A DNA stretch of 64,000 bases from Mesodorylaimus sp. YZB2_4 (lineage: Eukaryota > Nematoda > Enoplea > Dorylaimida > Dorylaimidae): NCBI GenBank assembly GCA_030248295.1, contig JASANH010001677.1, positions 186,001 through 250,000 of the forward strand. Direction: 5' to 3'. Of the stretch, positions 12,801 to 23,197 are shown piece after piece. The notes under the pieces were generated by a model. The model saw only the letters and a list, made by a program, of their open reading frames with translations. It was not told where the DNA came from and made no database searches. The position numbers were made by a program, and so were the translations under genes. How positions within the stretch are numbered: the first letter of the stretch is position 1; each line of letters opens with the position of its first letter.

Positions 12801-14220
12801 CTCGTTCAGCGTCCCCCTCTTGACGGGTACCAGGGGAGTCGTCCAGAGCCAGGTGTGCAAGGCCAGCGACAGACTTACTAAATCACCGTCAAAGCTGGTT
12901 CCTACTCTGAGAACGGGCTTATCAAACTACCGTCCTCAGCCGAACAGAATCGCGGCCTCCCGGTCAGGGCTGCTGACCCAAGCAATGCGGGACCAACGCC
13001 TTAACCAACTGAGCCACCGCGGCTCCGAAACAGGGATTAAGCTAAGGCTGGTCAAACGGGCCCGGGGCTATCTCTGTAGCTATATACATAGGGTTTTGGA
13101 GTTGTAACAAAGACCTGTAGTGCCAAGTCTCATCTGAATTTGTGATGGTACCAATGTTATGCCAGCAACAGATCGTATATAAAACTTGCTCACGACCTAC
13201 GCACATTCAACTTGAGGGCGTTAGGATATCCCTCAGTCCAAAGGTAGCGATAGCTGGGATTAGTCATGAGTGGCTTCGGCTTATTTGAAGGTCAAGGTCC
13301 TCAACCGAACGCTACAAAGGAGACTTGCAAAATGGCAGAGTGAACGTTGTTGCAATGGCGTCAGGGAGACAGAAGGGGAAGTGTAGTGGAACCCTTGTGT
13401 TTGCTAGGCCATGGCGAGTGATCGATCTCCCCAAGCTAGGAGAGGCCAACCTCTCGGGTTGATGTTTCAGCCATAGCAGCAGGTACAGAGTTCGTAGTCC
13501 CAAGACTTGTATACTGTCTGCTCCAGTCAAAATTGTTGTCCCGCCGACTTCGATCTGTCACACTTCCTCCTACGCCTGCCAGGCTTGGTTACAAAGTGAC
13601 AGTGAGGACGGTCGATTCGCATGATTTCACAAGATTATCTAACCTGGGAAAGCAGATGAGTTTTAAACTACCGCCTATTATGGCCATTAGCAGCCTAAAA
13701 CCTGCGGGCCAAAACTCATCTGATCTCCTAGGCAGGCGGCACTTAATTCTGGTACTTCTCTCGTAAGCCGCAAGTGTTGTACTTCTTTTGTTCATCGATG
13801 TGCCAGCAGCATGATCTCAACGTGCGGTTAAATGGGTCTCATTTCTTTCAGACTTCAGCCGCCACTGTGTCATTGAGCATGCCATTAACGAAAGCTAGCA
13901 AAAGTGGATCGAACTTTTTCATTATCGTCACTGATCGAATGCCTGCTGATGGTGATTGGTATCAAGGACTTCGACAGTCGGTTGAGCAATACGAGAAACG
14001 AGAGCAGTGTCACGGAGTGAAGTAAGTATTGGGTTTGCGGTTGCGAGACAACATGACCAGGATTCGTTTCAGGATTGCCTTATGGTTTTTGAATGGTCGC
14101 CATGACAATTTCCAACCACCGTCTAGTGGCGATAATATCTTTATCGCAAATGGTTGGAATTGCCACGTTCCTGAAGTCATCTGGAGCTTTGCGCGTGGAC
14201 AATTGGACGAAATGCCCTAG
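9898..14220 (+). CDS. RO60: Ro60 ribonucleoprotein (TROVE domain plus vWA)
   Basis: Nine exons: 9898-10207, 10570-10805, 10866-10992, 11045-11274, 11356-11523, 11611-11826, 11880-12122, 13852-14021 and 14073-14220, giving 615 residues (human is about 538). Ro60 is a ring-shaped protein that binds Y RNAs and misfolded small RNAs. The HEAT-like TROVE part (about 15-425) shows recognisable blocks such as IRDIDRVKRSDDLDLVVQTL. The vWA part starts at MIIAVDV and includes GSNFFIIVTD. The start is the first ATG of the open frame. A basic insert (KKRKRPG) lies before the vWA domain. The metal site is altered: DxSxS reads D444-V-R446-P-S448, though T515 and D538 remain. The intron 12123-13851 is far larger than the others and carries a MITE, a poly-C run, a SINE and a family A repeat. 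The gene converges with WDR48, 318 bases away. Confidence 0.9.
12316..12541. mobile_element. MITE-like inverted repeat in the large Ro60 intron
   Basis: GTTTCACAATCA (12316-12327) is answered by its exact reverse complement (12530-12541). Inside each end sits a small palindrome of the form TCCTAAnnnnTTAGGA. A further similar end (CGGTTTCACACTAGGAC) follows near 12571, suggesting nested insertion. No coding capacity is seen. Confidence 0.55.
12644..12663 (+). repeat. Poly-C run of 20
   Basis: An uninterrupted run of C at the edge of the SINE-like copy in the Ro60 intron. Runs of G or C of similar kind recur at 8718, 14519, 16252, 25157 and 51979 or so. Confidence 0.9.
12665..13030 (-). mobile_element. 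tRNA-derived SINE, copy 1
   Basis: Read on the minus strand, the head is GCCGCGGTGGCTCAGTTGG followed by TTAAGGCGTTGGTCCCGCA. This matches the A box of a tRNA promoter (TRGCNNAGYNGG) exactly. The body contains CTGACCGGGAGGCC and GGCTGAGGACGG, shared with the copy at 34.7 kb. The block CACACGAGGGCATCCTG at the far end is shared with the copy at 16.3 kb. It lies inside the Ro60 intron. Confidence 0.65.
13385..13605 (-). repeat. Dispersed repeat family A, copy 2
   Basis: Reverse-oriented copy in the Ro60 intron. It contains GGTTGATGTTTCAGCC, CAAGACTTG, GTCCCGCCGACTTCG and CTACGCCTGCCAGGCTTGG, in the order expected from the copy at 26.6-26.8 kb. Confidence 0.65.
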
Positions 14221-14518
14221 AATTGTCAGAAAGCGAGTTCTTGTAATAGCGCTGGTGAGTCGTCGCACAATTTCACTGATTCTGAGTGACCTGATGCAAA
14301 TTTAGTGGGCCTTAAAAATGTTATGATTTATGGATCACTTTTAATCTATTTATGTTTCACTTTTAATTCGTTTGGTGCAGATGATCTGTTTCACTTCCTC
14401 AAATTTTAATGATCATAAAATCAAAGGAATTTTACGAAACGGGACGAATCACAAGTATCCAGGTACAAAGACATAAAACTTACGGTTTATACATCACAGC
14501 ACGAACAGTGACGAATTA

Positions 14519-14532
14519 GGGGGGGGGGGGGG
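14519..14532 (+). repeat. Poly-G run (poly-C in the WDR48 3' UTR)
   Basis: Fourteen G on the plus strand, five bases beyond the WDR48 stop codon, so the WDR48 messenger should carry a C14 tract at the very start of its 3' UTR. Confidence 0.85.
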
Positions 14533-14537
14533 ACGGA

Positions 14538-17500
14538 TCACTTGATTGGTTTGTAGTGCAATACCAAATCTCCGCCTTGCTTCCAGATAAAATGTTTCAC
14601 AGTTCGCAAATCCATATTTGGATCGAGAAGCTAAAACATCAAAGTGTAATTTACAGGCAAACAAAAAGTGTAAAGTTACCTGATCTTGGCAAAATAGCTC
14701 GATCTTTTCTTCGATGTTGGGTGGTAGAGGTGGTGGGAGAATATGCTGTTGCTGAGATTGAGTGGAATGCGGGTCTTCGGGGTAGCCCATGCCATTCTCG
14801 CCTGGTGGTGGGTACAAAATCTTTTCGTAAACGTGTTCCATCACTTTCCGAACTTGCAGCATATCTGATGCTGATAAGCGATCCCTAAAATACGGAAGCA
14901 ATAAGACTGCGTTCCACTAAGCAGTCGTGGTTCATGTATTGTATAAGCCCTGAGCACGTATCACCATATAATCTCATAGAAAAATAGATTTAGGGCCTTG
15001 AAAGTTCGTAGAAAATTATTGTATTACGAAAAGACAATATTGTTGCAGAAAGTAGCGAGAACTTTGAATTTAAGAAATGGCGGGAAAATTTGCACATTAG
15101 CAAAATTGTCCTTTCAGCATCCGAGCTTTGTACTTGAAGCACTTCCAACACGATCATAGCACAGCTCATGTTTTTAAAATATCACAGCAGTAATATTGCA
15201 GTTTTCTAAAACACTCATTGCCCAGAACACATCCGAACTCCCTGGCTTTCCTTTGTTTCCCGCCACATGTGATCCCTGCCTGGACATAAACCCTGCAAAA
15301 TGTGCGGCTAATTGCGACCAGATGCTCCCGACCATCCTCTTTTCCACACCAAAATCACACTAGAAACTTACTTCTTATACATTTTCAATCCCGAATTGGG
15401 GTGTGGCAACAAGTAGAAGGGTATCTTATTGTACTTGGGCATAGCCTTGTTCACCACGATCTCGACCACCCACGGCGGCACTGTATCGTTCAATATAGCG
15501 CTCTCATTCTCGCCCGCAGCATCTCGACACGGCAGCCGAAACAGCGTCCGGCCATTTGGTTCACTGAAATGGAAACCACAACTAACCTGCTCAGACCCCA
15601 CACCAAACCACAACTCACTTACCAAAATATCAAGGGCATATGATCCGGAACACTGAAATAGCCATTAGCGTATCTCGGATCATAACCACTCTCACTATCT
15701 GGTGGTTCCTGAAGTGTCCTCGCCCGCGGCCAATGTTCCAATAAAGCTTGCAATAGCAGGCCTCCGAAGTTCACTAAAAACGGCCTTGTAAAAAATAATT
15801 TGATTTCTGATTAACTCAATTGCTTACGCTTGACATCATTATTTTCGCCTCGACCAAGACCAGCATCTTTGGCCGACACCCACGCAGAAAAGCAGTCATT
15901 CTCGTCCAGCGTGATTTGAATCATGCCCGTTTTCAAATCGACCGTAAACCAACTCGGTACAAAAAGCATCTTGAACTGATCTTTTACCTTTTGCTCGAAG
16001 CTAACCATTCCGAAATCTTCAACCTTGCGGGCCTGAAAATATTAATCACACATTTATCCTGTCCACTCCGCAAGACAACAGATGCATAGCTTACAAAACT
16101 AACTTGCAATGTTTCAGCCCCAGCCAGGGGTGAGTGCATTTTAGCGATGCTTGGCGACAGTAAAATGACATGACAGGGCTTTTTAGATTTTTTAATCGCA
16201 AGCTGGTTTTTTGCCTAGGCCAGCAGTCAAACATTTTATGCAAGGCTATAAGGGGGGGGGGAGGGAACAGCGCAAACAGCAGGCAGAGTCCATCTGCGTG
16301 TCTCCACTAGGAGCACCTTCACACGAGGGCATCCTGGACGATGGCGGATGGGCTGTGAACCCTGTCGATGTTCGGCAGCCGAGACTATCTGCTCGTTTGT
16401 CTTTCGTCTGTCCACTCGGAGCAACTCGACGGCACTAGGTGAGCGAGGGTTCATGGTTCGCAAACCGGCCTCCATCACCGGGGATCGAACCCGAGACGAG
16501 CCTAGACACTTTCTCCCCAGCAATGCGGATAGACGAATGCCGAGCCGCTGCACCACCGCGGCCGCTGTTCGTGCCATAATGCTGCGCATGGAGACTCCAT
16601 ACATCCGTGCCGTAATGCCATAATGCTCCGCATAGATTGGTTTGCAGAAAATCCCAATCCAATCCAGCTTAGCTCTTGCCCCTACCTCGGCTGCTTGCAA
16701 GCCAGGTCGAAGATACCTACCTGCTTAGGGCTCCTAGCATTGTGAACGTATCCCACCCACAAAAGCCACTCACGACTCACCTGCAGCACATCAAGTAGCG
16801 CCACGTTATTTTCGGTGTCCTTCGTCAGAATGAACCGTTTATCATTCAGTACAGCGTACTGTCGAACGCTAGGTGCCCCTGAAAAAAAACAAAAAGTCAA
16901 GTGAAAAACCAGCTACAGCACCCTCTAAAACTACATTCGTGAATCGCAAAGCTGCTACCCACAGCATTCTTCATTTGCGTTCCTACGCATTTTAAAACTC
17001 AACGAATAGAGCTCTGAAAAAAAGACGATTTTACAGAATTCTCATGGAATTCACACTGCGACAAGACACCACGCTCTTTCTATCAAAACTCTTAGGCCGC
17101 ATCATCAGGTCGATAAGCGTGTTGTTACACACACCGCCAAATCCAGCCAGTTTTCCACCATCCACATGCTTGTCTGTCCACACAAGCGGGGTGCCTTTGC
17201 TAAACACCCTCTTGACCACACCACTGGCACGCGAGCAAGCACGAAGTGTAAAGTACGAACCGACCAGTCAGAGAACGACAAAAAGGACGGCACGTGCGCG
17301 ACCAAAGTAATCGTCATTTCTTGTCAGCTTGGAGCCCGAGTCAGTCGCGTGCTCAGCCATCGAGCGTCAAACAGGAAAGTCGACTGCAGGTGAGAATCGC
17401 TGATCCAAAGAAGTCATCCATGCCCAAATCCAGCAACCAACGAAGTCGATTGTCGTTATCGAGCTCGATACGCCGCCGTGGTCGTACGCAATCGAAATCA

Positions 17501-20022
17501 GGACGCGAACGAGCCATGTCGAAACGACGGCAAAGCAAGAAGACGCCGAAGTCTAAGCCTCGACAAATTCGACCAAAATCAAAAACCCAGTCGACAATAG
17601 GAAAACCAAAATCCAGTCGCAAATCGCTGCCGAAATCTCAGCTTCGACAAATTCGACCGAAATCGAAAATGGGAAAACCAAAATCCGGTCGCGTGCCGCT
17701 GAAGCTAAAAGGCAGTCGATTTCGCGGCATTACCCGAAGCTCGAGGCCATCAAAGCTGAAAGGCATTCGACGTCACGGAGCTTCGATGAGCTCGAGTCAA
17801 AGCTCGTCGTCCACCTCGAATTCCAAACGACCAAAGCAATCCCCTCGGGCGACCACGCGCGTTATCTCCATTTCTTCCGACAGCGAATCATCTTCGCGAT
17901 CATCGTCGTCGGCGGAAAGTCAAGGTCCAAGCGGATCGAGGATGAGTCGAGCAATCAGGAAAAAGGGAAACCTAAAAAATGGCACCTCTCGATCGTCGTT
18001 CCGCAGCGTTCTCAAACGGAAGATCAAAAATAAACAAAAAGAAGCAAAAAGACGCAAGAAATCGATAACAAGCAGAACGAAATCCAAAATGAGGAAACCG
18101 AAGCTCGGTCGCCTTTCGTCAGCCGTGGGTCAAAAGAAATCGTTCTCAACCACCTTGAAATGATCCACCATGTGACAGCAAAAAAATGACTTGTATTCTG
18201 GCGATGCGCTTCGTACTTGTGTGCTAATGGTGAACGCGCGAAACAAAAAGTTGTCTAACCTTTAATGATGAAATCTGGCGCTTCGATCAGAGGGCAATCG
18301 TTGCCATTGTTGTCGTTCACGTCGCCAGCAATTTCGGTCACTTGCGCTTCGCTCGGTATCGGCCATCGTCGAACTGTTGAATCCGTTGTTGCCACCCACA
18401 ATGCGCTCGGTTGCTCAATAAGCTGAAGCTGAAAAAGCGCGGTCTGGTAAGCTTTTCTACGCCGCATAGACGATGCTGGCTGGCTTTTCTTATCTCAAAA
18501 TACACAGGAAATTCTTACTCGAAGAACGGGTGCTTGCTCCTCGAATAAAAGTACCGATTGTTCAAGATTTCTCAAATCAGTAGCCCACACGCGTCGATCT
18601 CGGCCACCAGAGTAGACCACATTAAAGTTATCGTCAGCCTGAAAATATTTCATTAATCCCAACCCTGTGCAGCTCTCGCAAAAAACAGCGGGCGCAAATC
18701 AGTAATAGCACACAGATACGGGTCTACGGATCAGCGAAGATCTTACCTGCAACGTCCAGACACCTTCCTGATGACACCAAATCGTGCCCACGCATCGTTG
18801 CATCCCCAAATGCCACAGACGAATACTGCCGTCTGAGCCAGCCGACAAACATTGAGTGCCATCGCGATTCACACAAATAGCCTTCACATTTTCTGTGTGA
18901 CCACGAAGCTTCATCAATTTCTGACACGTTCGTGGATCCCAAACACGGAGAACTTTTTCAGTCGAGCCAGAAACGATGACTGTACCAGCTGGATTCATGG
19001 CCAATGCGTAAATACTATCTTTGTTGCCGTTGAGCGAGGATGCTGCAACAACGAACAATAAGAGATGGCATGTTCAGACAGGGAGCACTTACTTGTCACA
19101 GTATTGTTCGAGGCTGTCAACGCTGTGAGTGTGTTCACATCCCACAAAAAGATAGCTCGATCGAAACCCGCCGATGCAACTTGCTCTTTGTCTTTGGCGT
19201 ACGACAATGTTTTGACGTAATCCTGAAGGATATCGGATCAAGAGACCAAGTCGGATAATCATCTTCGGTAAGGCTTACCTTATGTGTACGTAGAGTTGAC
19301 ATGCAGAATCCTTTATGAGCATTCCACACCTTGACCGTAGTGTCGCTAGACGCCGAGATTACTGAAATAAAATTTGTGACAGAAAGAAAGTTATCCAAAA
19401 ACCTTTGGGGCCTGCTTACGATGTCGTCCTCCACAGCACAACACAATATCGTTGACCCAGTCCGTGTGATGCTCCATAGACACGATGTAGGGTTCTTGCT
19501 GCAAGAATTTACACATTTCTTCATATATTAATGCAAATTTAAAAATGCATACCCTCGGAGACTTTACATTCCATATCCTAATTATGGAATCGCGACCAGC
19601 CGTGTACAATCGATTCAATGAGGGATCGAACTGAAGTGCATTCACGCCTGATCGATGACGCGGTTCCACTTCATCGCGAATAACAAAGGATGCCTGAAAA
19701 TAAAACTGTGTTGTCGATAGGAAGATCAGAATTCGTCAGAGGCGCCATCACCAAGGCCTTGCACTTCCATCCATTCCTCGCTTATCCAATACGAATCTCA
19801 CGCCCATTCATGGCACTCTTTTACTTTGCTCCCCCAACTATCCCCGTTCCACTTTCTTTCGCATTAGATCGAAGTAAAAGAGCGCCTAATTCATTTCCTA
19901 CCACTGATTGTGAGCTAGATAAACTACTGATCAGGCCACCTCCACCTTTTGTCCTCCAGTTTCCTCACCTGCACTTTCTTTCGAGCAGTAGGATTCGCAA
20001 CCCTCGCTTGCGAATATGCCAT
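14538..20022 (-). CDS. WDR48: WDR48 (UAF1), WD40 activator of USP1-family deubiquitinases
   Basis: Fourteen exons on the minus strand: 19969-20022, 19553-19693, 19420-19498, 19279-19361, 19093-19222, 18747-19042, 18519-18638, 18260-18428, 16781-16878, 16032-15828, 15773-15623, 15563-15372, 14884-14680 and 14630-14538. They give 671 residues (human 677), nearly collinear with the vertebrate protein. The WD40 propeller is clear ([50 protein letters not shown]). The C-terminal part keeps [47 protein letters not shown] and the end [16 protein letters not shown]. Family knowledge: WDR48 binds and activates USP1, USP12 and USP46. A proline/glutamine-rich insert (LPPPLPPN region) lies before the last block. 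The intron 16879-18259 holds a gene on the other strand; the intron 16033-16780 holds a SINE. A run of 14 C follows the stop codon by five bases. Confidence 0.95.
16240..16565 (-). mobile_element. tRNA-derived SINE, copy 2
   Basis: On the minus strand the head reads GCCGCGGTGGTGCAGCGGCT (A box). About 45 bases on is GGGTTCGATCCCCGG, a near-perfect tRNA B box. The distal block CACACGAGGGCATCCTG matches the copy in the Ro60 intron. It sits in an intron of WDR48 in the same orientation as the gene. Confidence 0.7.
17420..18163 (+). CDS. Nested Arg/Ser/Lys-rich basic protein
   Basis: An open frame of 247 residues from the first in-frame ATG, lying wholly inside a WDR48 intron on the opposite strand. 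It contains almost nothing but Arg, Lys, Ser, Pro and a few polar residues, with a repeated RQIRPKSK block, a serine-rich centre ([27 protein letters not shown]), and a strongly basic end ([16 protein letters not shown]). There are no membrane segments or cysteines. Such composition is typical of SR-type nuclear proteins, sperm nuclear basic proteins or spliceosome-associated factors; I cannot choose between them. The frame stays open upstream to about 17294 without an ATG, so a 5' exon is possible. Its length in a 1.38-kb intron and the clean composition argue for a real gene. Confidence 0.6.
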   Translation: MPKSSNQRSRLSLSSSIRRRGRTQSKSGRERAMSKRRQSKKTPKSKPRQIRPKSKTQSTIGKPKSSRKSLPKSQLRQIRPKSKMGKPKSGRVPLKLKGSRFRGITRSSRPSKLKGIRRHGASMSSSQSSSSTSNSKRPKQSPRATTRVISISSDSESSSRSSSSAESQGPSGSRMSRAIRKKGNLKNGTSRSSFRSVLKRKIKNKQKEAKRRKKSITSRTKSKMRKPKLGRLSSAVGQKKSFSTTLK

Positions 20023-20511
20023 GGAGTTAAAAATATCAAAACAGAAAATTCTACAAGAAATCACTAAAATCTTTCCGAAACTTTGATTTATAAAACTTTT
20101 CTTTTTCCCTCGAACAACATTTTGAACCACAAATCCAAGAACTCGTTGACCGGTTACAGTAAACCTGGAAAATTACAATTTGGAATGGTCCACTGTGAAT
20201 GTGTGCGCTTAATACGTCTAGACCAGCCAATCATTCGCTTCGATGCTCCCGACTGTCGTCTTCCTTTTATGGATGTTTGAGTGTGTCAACAGTTCACAGC
20301 TGTTGTATCGAATTATTTTCGTAGAATTTTTCAATGCAAGCAAGCGCCTTGGTCACGAATCCGTCCTAGGCCTATATTCTTTCTAAAAGGTGTTTATTCG
20401 GGGACTCAGTCAATGCTCAGGTCTTTTTTCCTAAACGACGATAATCGAAGTCGTGATAGAATAGCTTGTCTAATTGTCGATTTTATATCAAAACGCTAAT
20501 TGCTATTCGAA

Positions 20512-21066
20512 ATGCGAGAATTCAAAGTTGTCGTTTTGGGAAGCGGTGGTGTCGGCAAGAGCGCATTGACGGTACAATTCGTCTCGAATACGTTCATCGA
20601 AAAGTATGACCCTACGATCGAAGATTTTTATCGTAAAGAGATCGAAGTAGACGGACAACCATGCGTGCTAGAAATATTGGACACTGCTGGTACCGAGCAA
20701 TTTGCTAGCATGCGTGATTTGTATATCAAGAATGGACAAGGCTTCGTTATCGTTTATTCCATCACTAGTCATCAAACATTCCACGATATCAAGGGCATGC
20801 GAGATCAAATACTTCGAGTCAAAGGCGCCGATCAAGTGCCAATACTTTTGGTGGGAAATAAATGCGATTTGGAACATCAAAGACAAGTTCGAAATCAAGA
20901 AGGTTATGCGTTAGCCGAATTTTGGGGTTGTCCATTCGTCGAATGTTCAGCAAAAGTGGCTCAAAATGTCAACACCGTTTTCGCTGAAATTGTACGTGAA
21001 ATGAATTTCGCCCAAAAACAACGACAGCAATTAAAACGAGTATGCGGATGTTGCAATATTCTTTAA
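20512..21066 (+). CDS. RAP2: Ras-family small GTPase Rap2
   Basis: One uninterrupted frame of 184 residues. It has GSGGVGKS (P loop), the effector loop [31 protein letters not shown] (switch II), NKCD and ECSAK. The phenylalanine in the effector loop ([10 protein letters not shown]) and the sequence [14 protein letters not shown] point to Rap2 rather than Rap1. The end CGCCNIL offers a CAAX box (CNIL, leucine end favours geranylgeranylation) with extra cysteines for palmitoylation. Rap2 acts in cell adhesion and cytoskeletal signalling. The start at 20512 is set by MREFK, the conserved N-terminus. There are no introns, unlike its neighbours. It lies head to head with WDR48, with about 490 bases between start codons that may serve both. 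Confidence 0.95.
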   Translation: MREFKVVVLGSGGVGKSALTVQFVSNTFIEKYDPTIEDFYRKEIEVDGQPCVLEILDTAGTEQFASMRDLYIKNGQGFVIVYSITSHQTFHDIKGMRDQILRVKGADQVPILLVGNKCDLEHQRQVRNQEGYALAEFWGCPFVECSAKVAQNVNTVFAEIVREMNFAQKQRQQLKRVCGCCNIL

Positions 21067-22120
21067 ACGGCAGCAAATTCGTTGCATAAACTGCACGAAA
21101 TTGACGTTTTGCAATCGACAGGATTTTCTTGTCTTCCTGGCCATTCCTTGTCAATGTTTTTTAGAAACATTCGGTCCTTCACTGCCTTGCATTTTTATCA
21201 TCAGTGTATAATGGCACTTTTGTTCTCGCAGGTATCCTCATATTCTTATGCACTTTTGAACTCTGCATAGTATTTGACCTATTTTCGTTGGCTCTGCTTA
21301 CATTGTATTTTTATCCGGTTGACATATTTCCCTAACCATGTTCAATATGCAAGTATCCATTGTAACATTTGTTTAGCGTGGGAGCGTTAAAGGGGCCGTG
21401 CGACACTGCTACTACTGCAATGCATCTTTGTGAAATGCAGGTCCAATATTACACATTTTTGACCAGCTATTTTGACATGGGTCTAACCTGTCGATGAAAA
21501 AGATGGTTTTTGGTGGTTGTTGACACAATTTTAAAGGCCGTTTACTCAAGGACCGTTGTTACGTGCAAGCAATGTCCTTCAGTTCGTGCGCATTGTCGAC
21601 ACCTGCCACGGCGGCTGGTACACTGGAAATTGTCATTTTTTCTTTGATGGGCACGCGATGTGTCCTCGATTTCTTTACGCCCTTTGATGGTCGAATAAAA
21701 CGATCGGCCACAACACAATGCGCCAACCCCGTACTGAGCGCAGATGGTTGGTTTGACACGGCACGTTTTCGAATGATGGCTTAGCCGCCAGGATGGACTG
21801 ATCATAATGTGCATGATTAACGACATATCCGTGATCAATACATTTATGCCCCGCTTAATTTCCATGAACCTCTTTTTGGCACTTATTTTCACACAGTCTA
21901 AACCGGACTGGAAAAAGGGCACTGGCCGCTGAGTCGAGTGTGCAAGGAAATTCTATGTACTGGCCTTTGCTGGTCGAAAGGGAATAAAGTGCAATGAAAG
22001 CCTCAATTCAGGAGTAACAATGTCGGAAAGAACAGAGGACTCATACTACCAGGTTTTGCTGTCATCTTTTAGAAAAGCTAACGAGCCATGAGCTGGCTGA
22101 TAATAATTGCAATTGCTCAT
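21067..22120. other. Intergenic stretch downstream of Rap2
   Basis: Should contain the Rap2 3' UTR. A minus-strand frame at 21542-21922 has no recognised family and no splice chain. Nothing else noticed. Confidence 0.35.
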
Positions 22121-22121
22121 T

Positions 22122-22572
22122 TGCCTGATTACGCAACATACAGGACAAACCACCAAACGCTCATGCAATGCTGAAATGTAAAAGCAGAAATGTGTTAGAG
22201 CAGGCAGGTTCTAATCAGAGAAATACGCAGATTTCTGCTTTCTAGCGCCAGACAGATTGAACAGATTTCTCTGATTGGAACCTGCCTGCTCTCACGCATT
22301 TCTGCTTTTACATTTCAGCATTGCATGAGCGTCTGGTGTTTCGCCAGATTTAGAAAAAAGATAATAACAAAACCTAATATTAAGAGGCCACTATTCTTTC
22401 CAGCATCATTACTCCAGAGTATAGCTCGCTGAATTAAGTCTTTCTGTCTGGCGCTAGAAAGCGGAAATTTGTTGATTTCTCTGCTCAGAACCTGCCTGCT
22501 CATTTCTACTTTTACATTTCCGCATTGCATGCACATCTAGTGGTTTGTCCTGTACGTTGCGTAATTAGGCAA
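22122..22572. mobile_element. Foldback element with arms of about 130 bases
   Basis: The left arm (22122-22258) starts GCCTGATTACGCAACATACA and the right arm (22442-22572) is its inverted, roughly 85-90 percent similar partner ending TGTACGTTGCGTAATTAGGC. A third, inner arm (about 22262-22345) repeats part of the same sequence in the inverted sense, so the left side alone can also fold. The centre (about 22346-22440) holds no gene. This is the structure of a non-autonomous foldback or MITE element. Confidence 0.75.
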
Positions 22573-22600
22573 TTACATACAATATTACTGCCGGTCAGAT

Positions 22601-22650
22601 CTAGCTGACAATATTGTAACGGCTCGGCCCATTACAATATTGTCAGCTAG
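22601..22650. repeat. Perfect 19-base hairpin
   Basis: CTAGCTGACAATATTGTAA (22601-22619) and its exact reverse complement (22632-22650) are separated by 12 bases. It sits just beyond the foldback element and may be a separate small insertion or its footprint. Confidence 0.85.
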
Positions 22651-23197
22651 GCATTTGCACCCCCCAATCGATTGAGAACGAGTCAGTGCCAGGCACACCT
22701 CGCAAGTGATATGGGCTACCCAACCAGACTCGGCACTAACGAGCAGGACATGTTTCCGACCTGAAACTTGCTCTATCCGTTTCTTTGTTTATTTTTGCGT
22801 GTCTTATCACTTTTTATCTAATCCTAGGCTTCGGCTCAGTATAGCGCTTCCTTGATTGCAGATTCGTCTGATTAAAAAATGCGTGTCTCCGTTAGCCGTG
22901 TCTTATAAAGCGTGCGGGGATAGTAAACACATCCTGCTCGTTAGTGCCGCGTCCCAACCGGAGTCGGACATCAACTACTGTAGACTGCCGTCTGACCAGA
23001 GTGGTACGGCCGCCTGGTGCAAGGAGGGAGCCTTGGCGTACTGTACGCTGATTTCTGGGACTCCCCTCTACCTGAGCCACAGGAACATCTAGCCTCTGGC
23101 ACCTGACATAATACGCAGGAATGAGCAAGACTTATAAGGAATAATCTTGAAATCCCTCAACAGTGGAAACGAAATATGCTTCTTGAACAGCATCATA
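22651..23197. other. Spacer before the IMP3 stop codon
   Basis: Short frames only. On the minus strand it includes the IMP3 3' UTR. Nothing else recognised. Confidence 0.35.

Noticed and set aside
12615-12881. Open frame with a proline run
   Set aside because: The prolines come from the poly-C tract and the frame lies within SINE sequence in the Ro60 intron.
17294-17419. N-terminal extension of the nested basic protein
   Set aside because: The codon at 17294 is GTG and no ATG lies between it and 17420. A spliced upstream exon is possible but not shown.
19690-20067. Plus-strand open frame over the WDR48 first intron
   Set aside because: No family match, no splice support; overlaps the first exon and first intron of WDR48 on the other strand.
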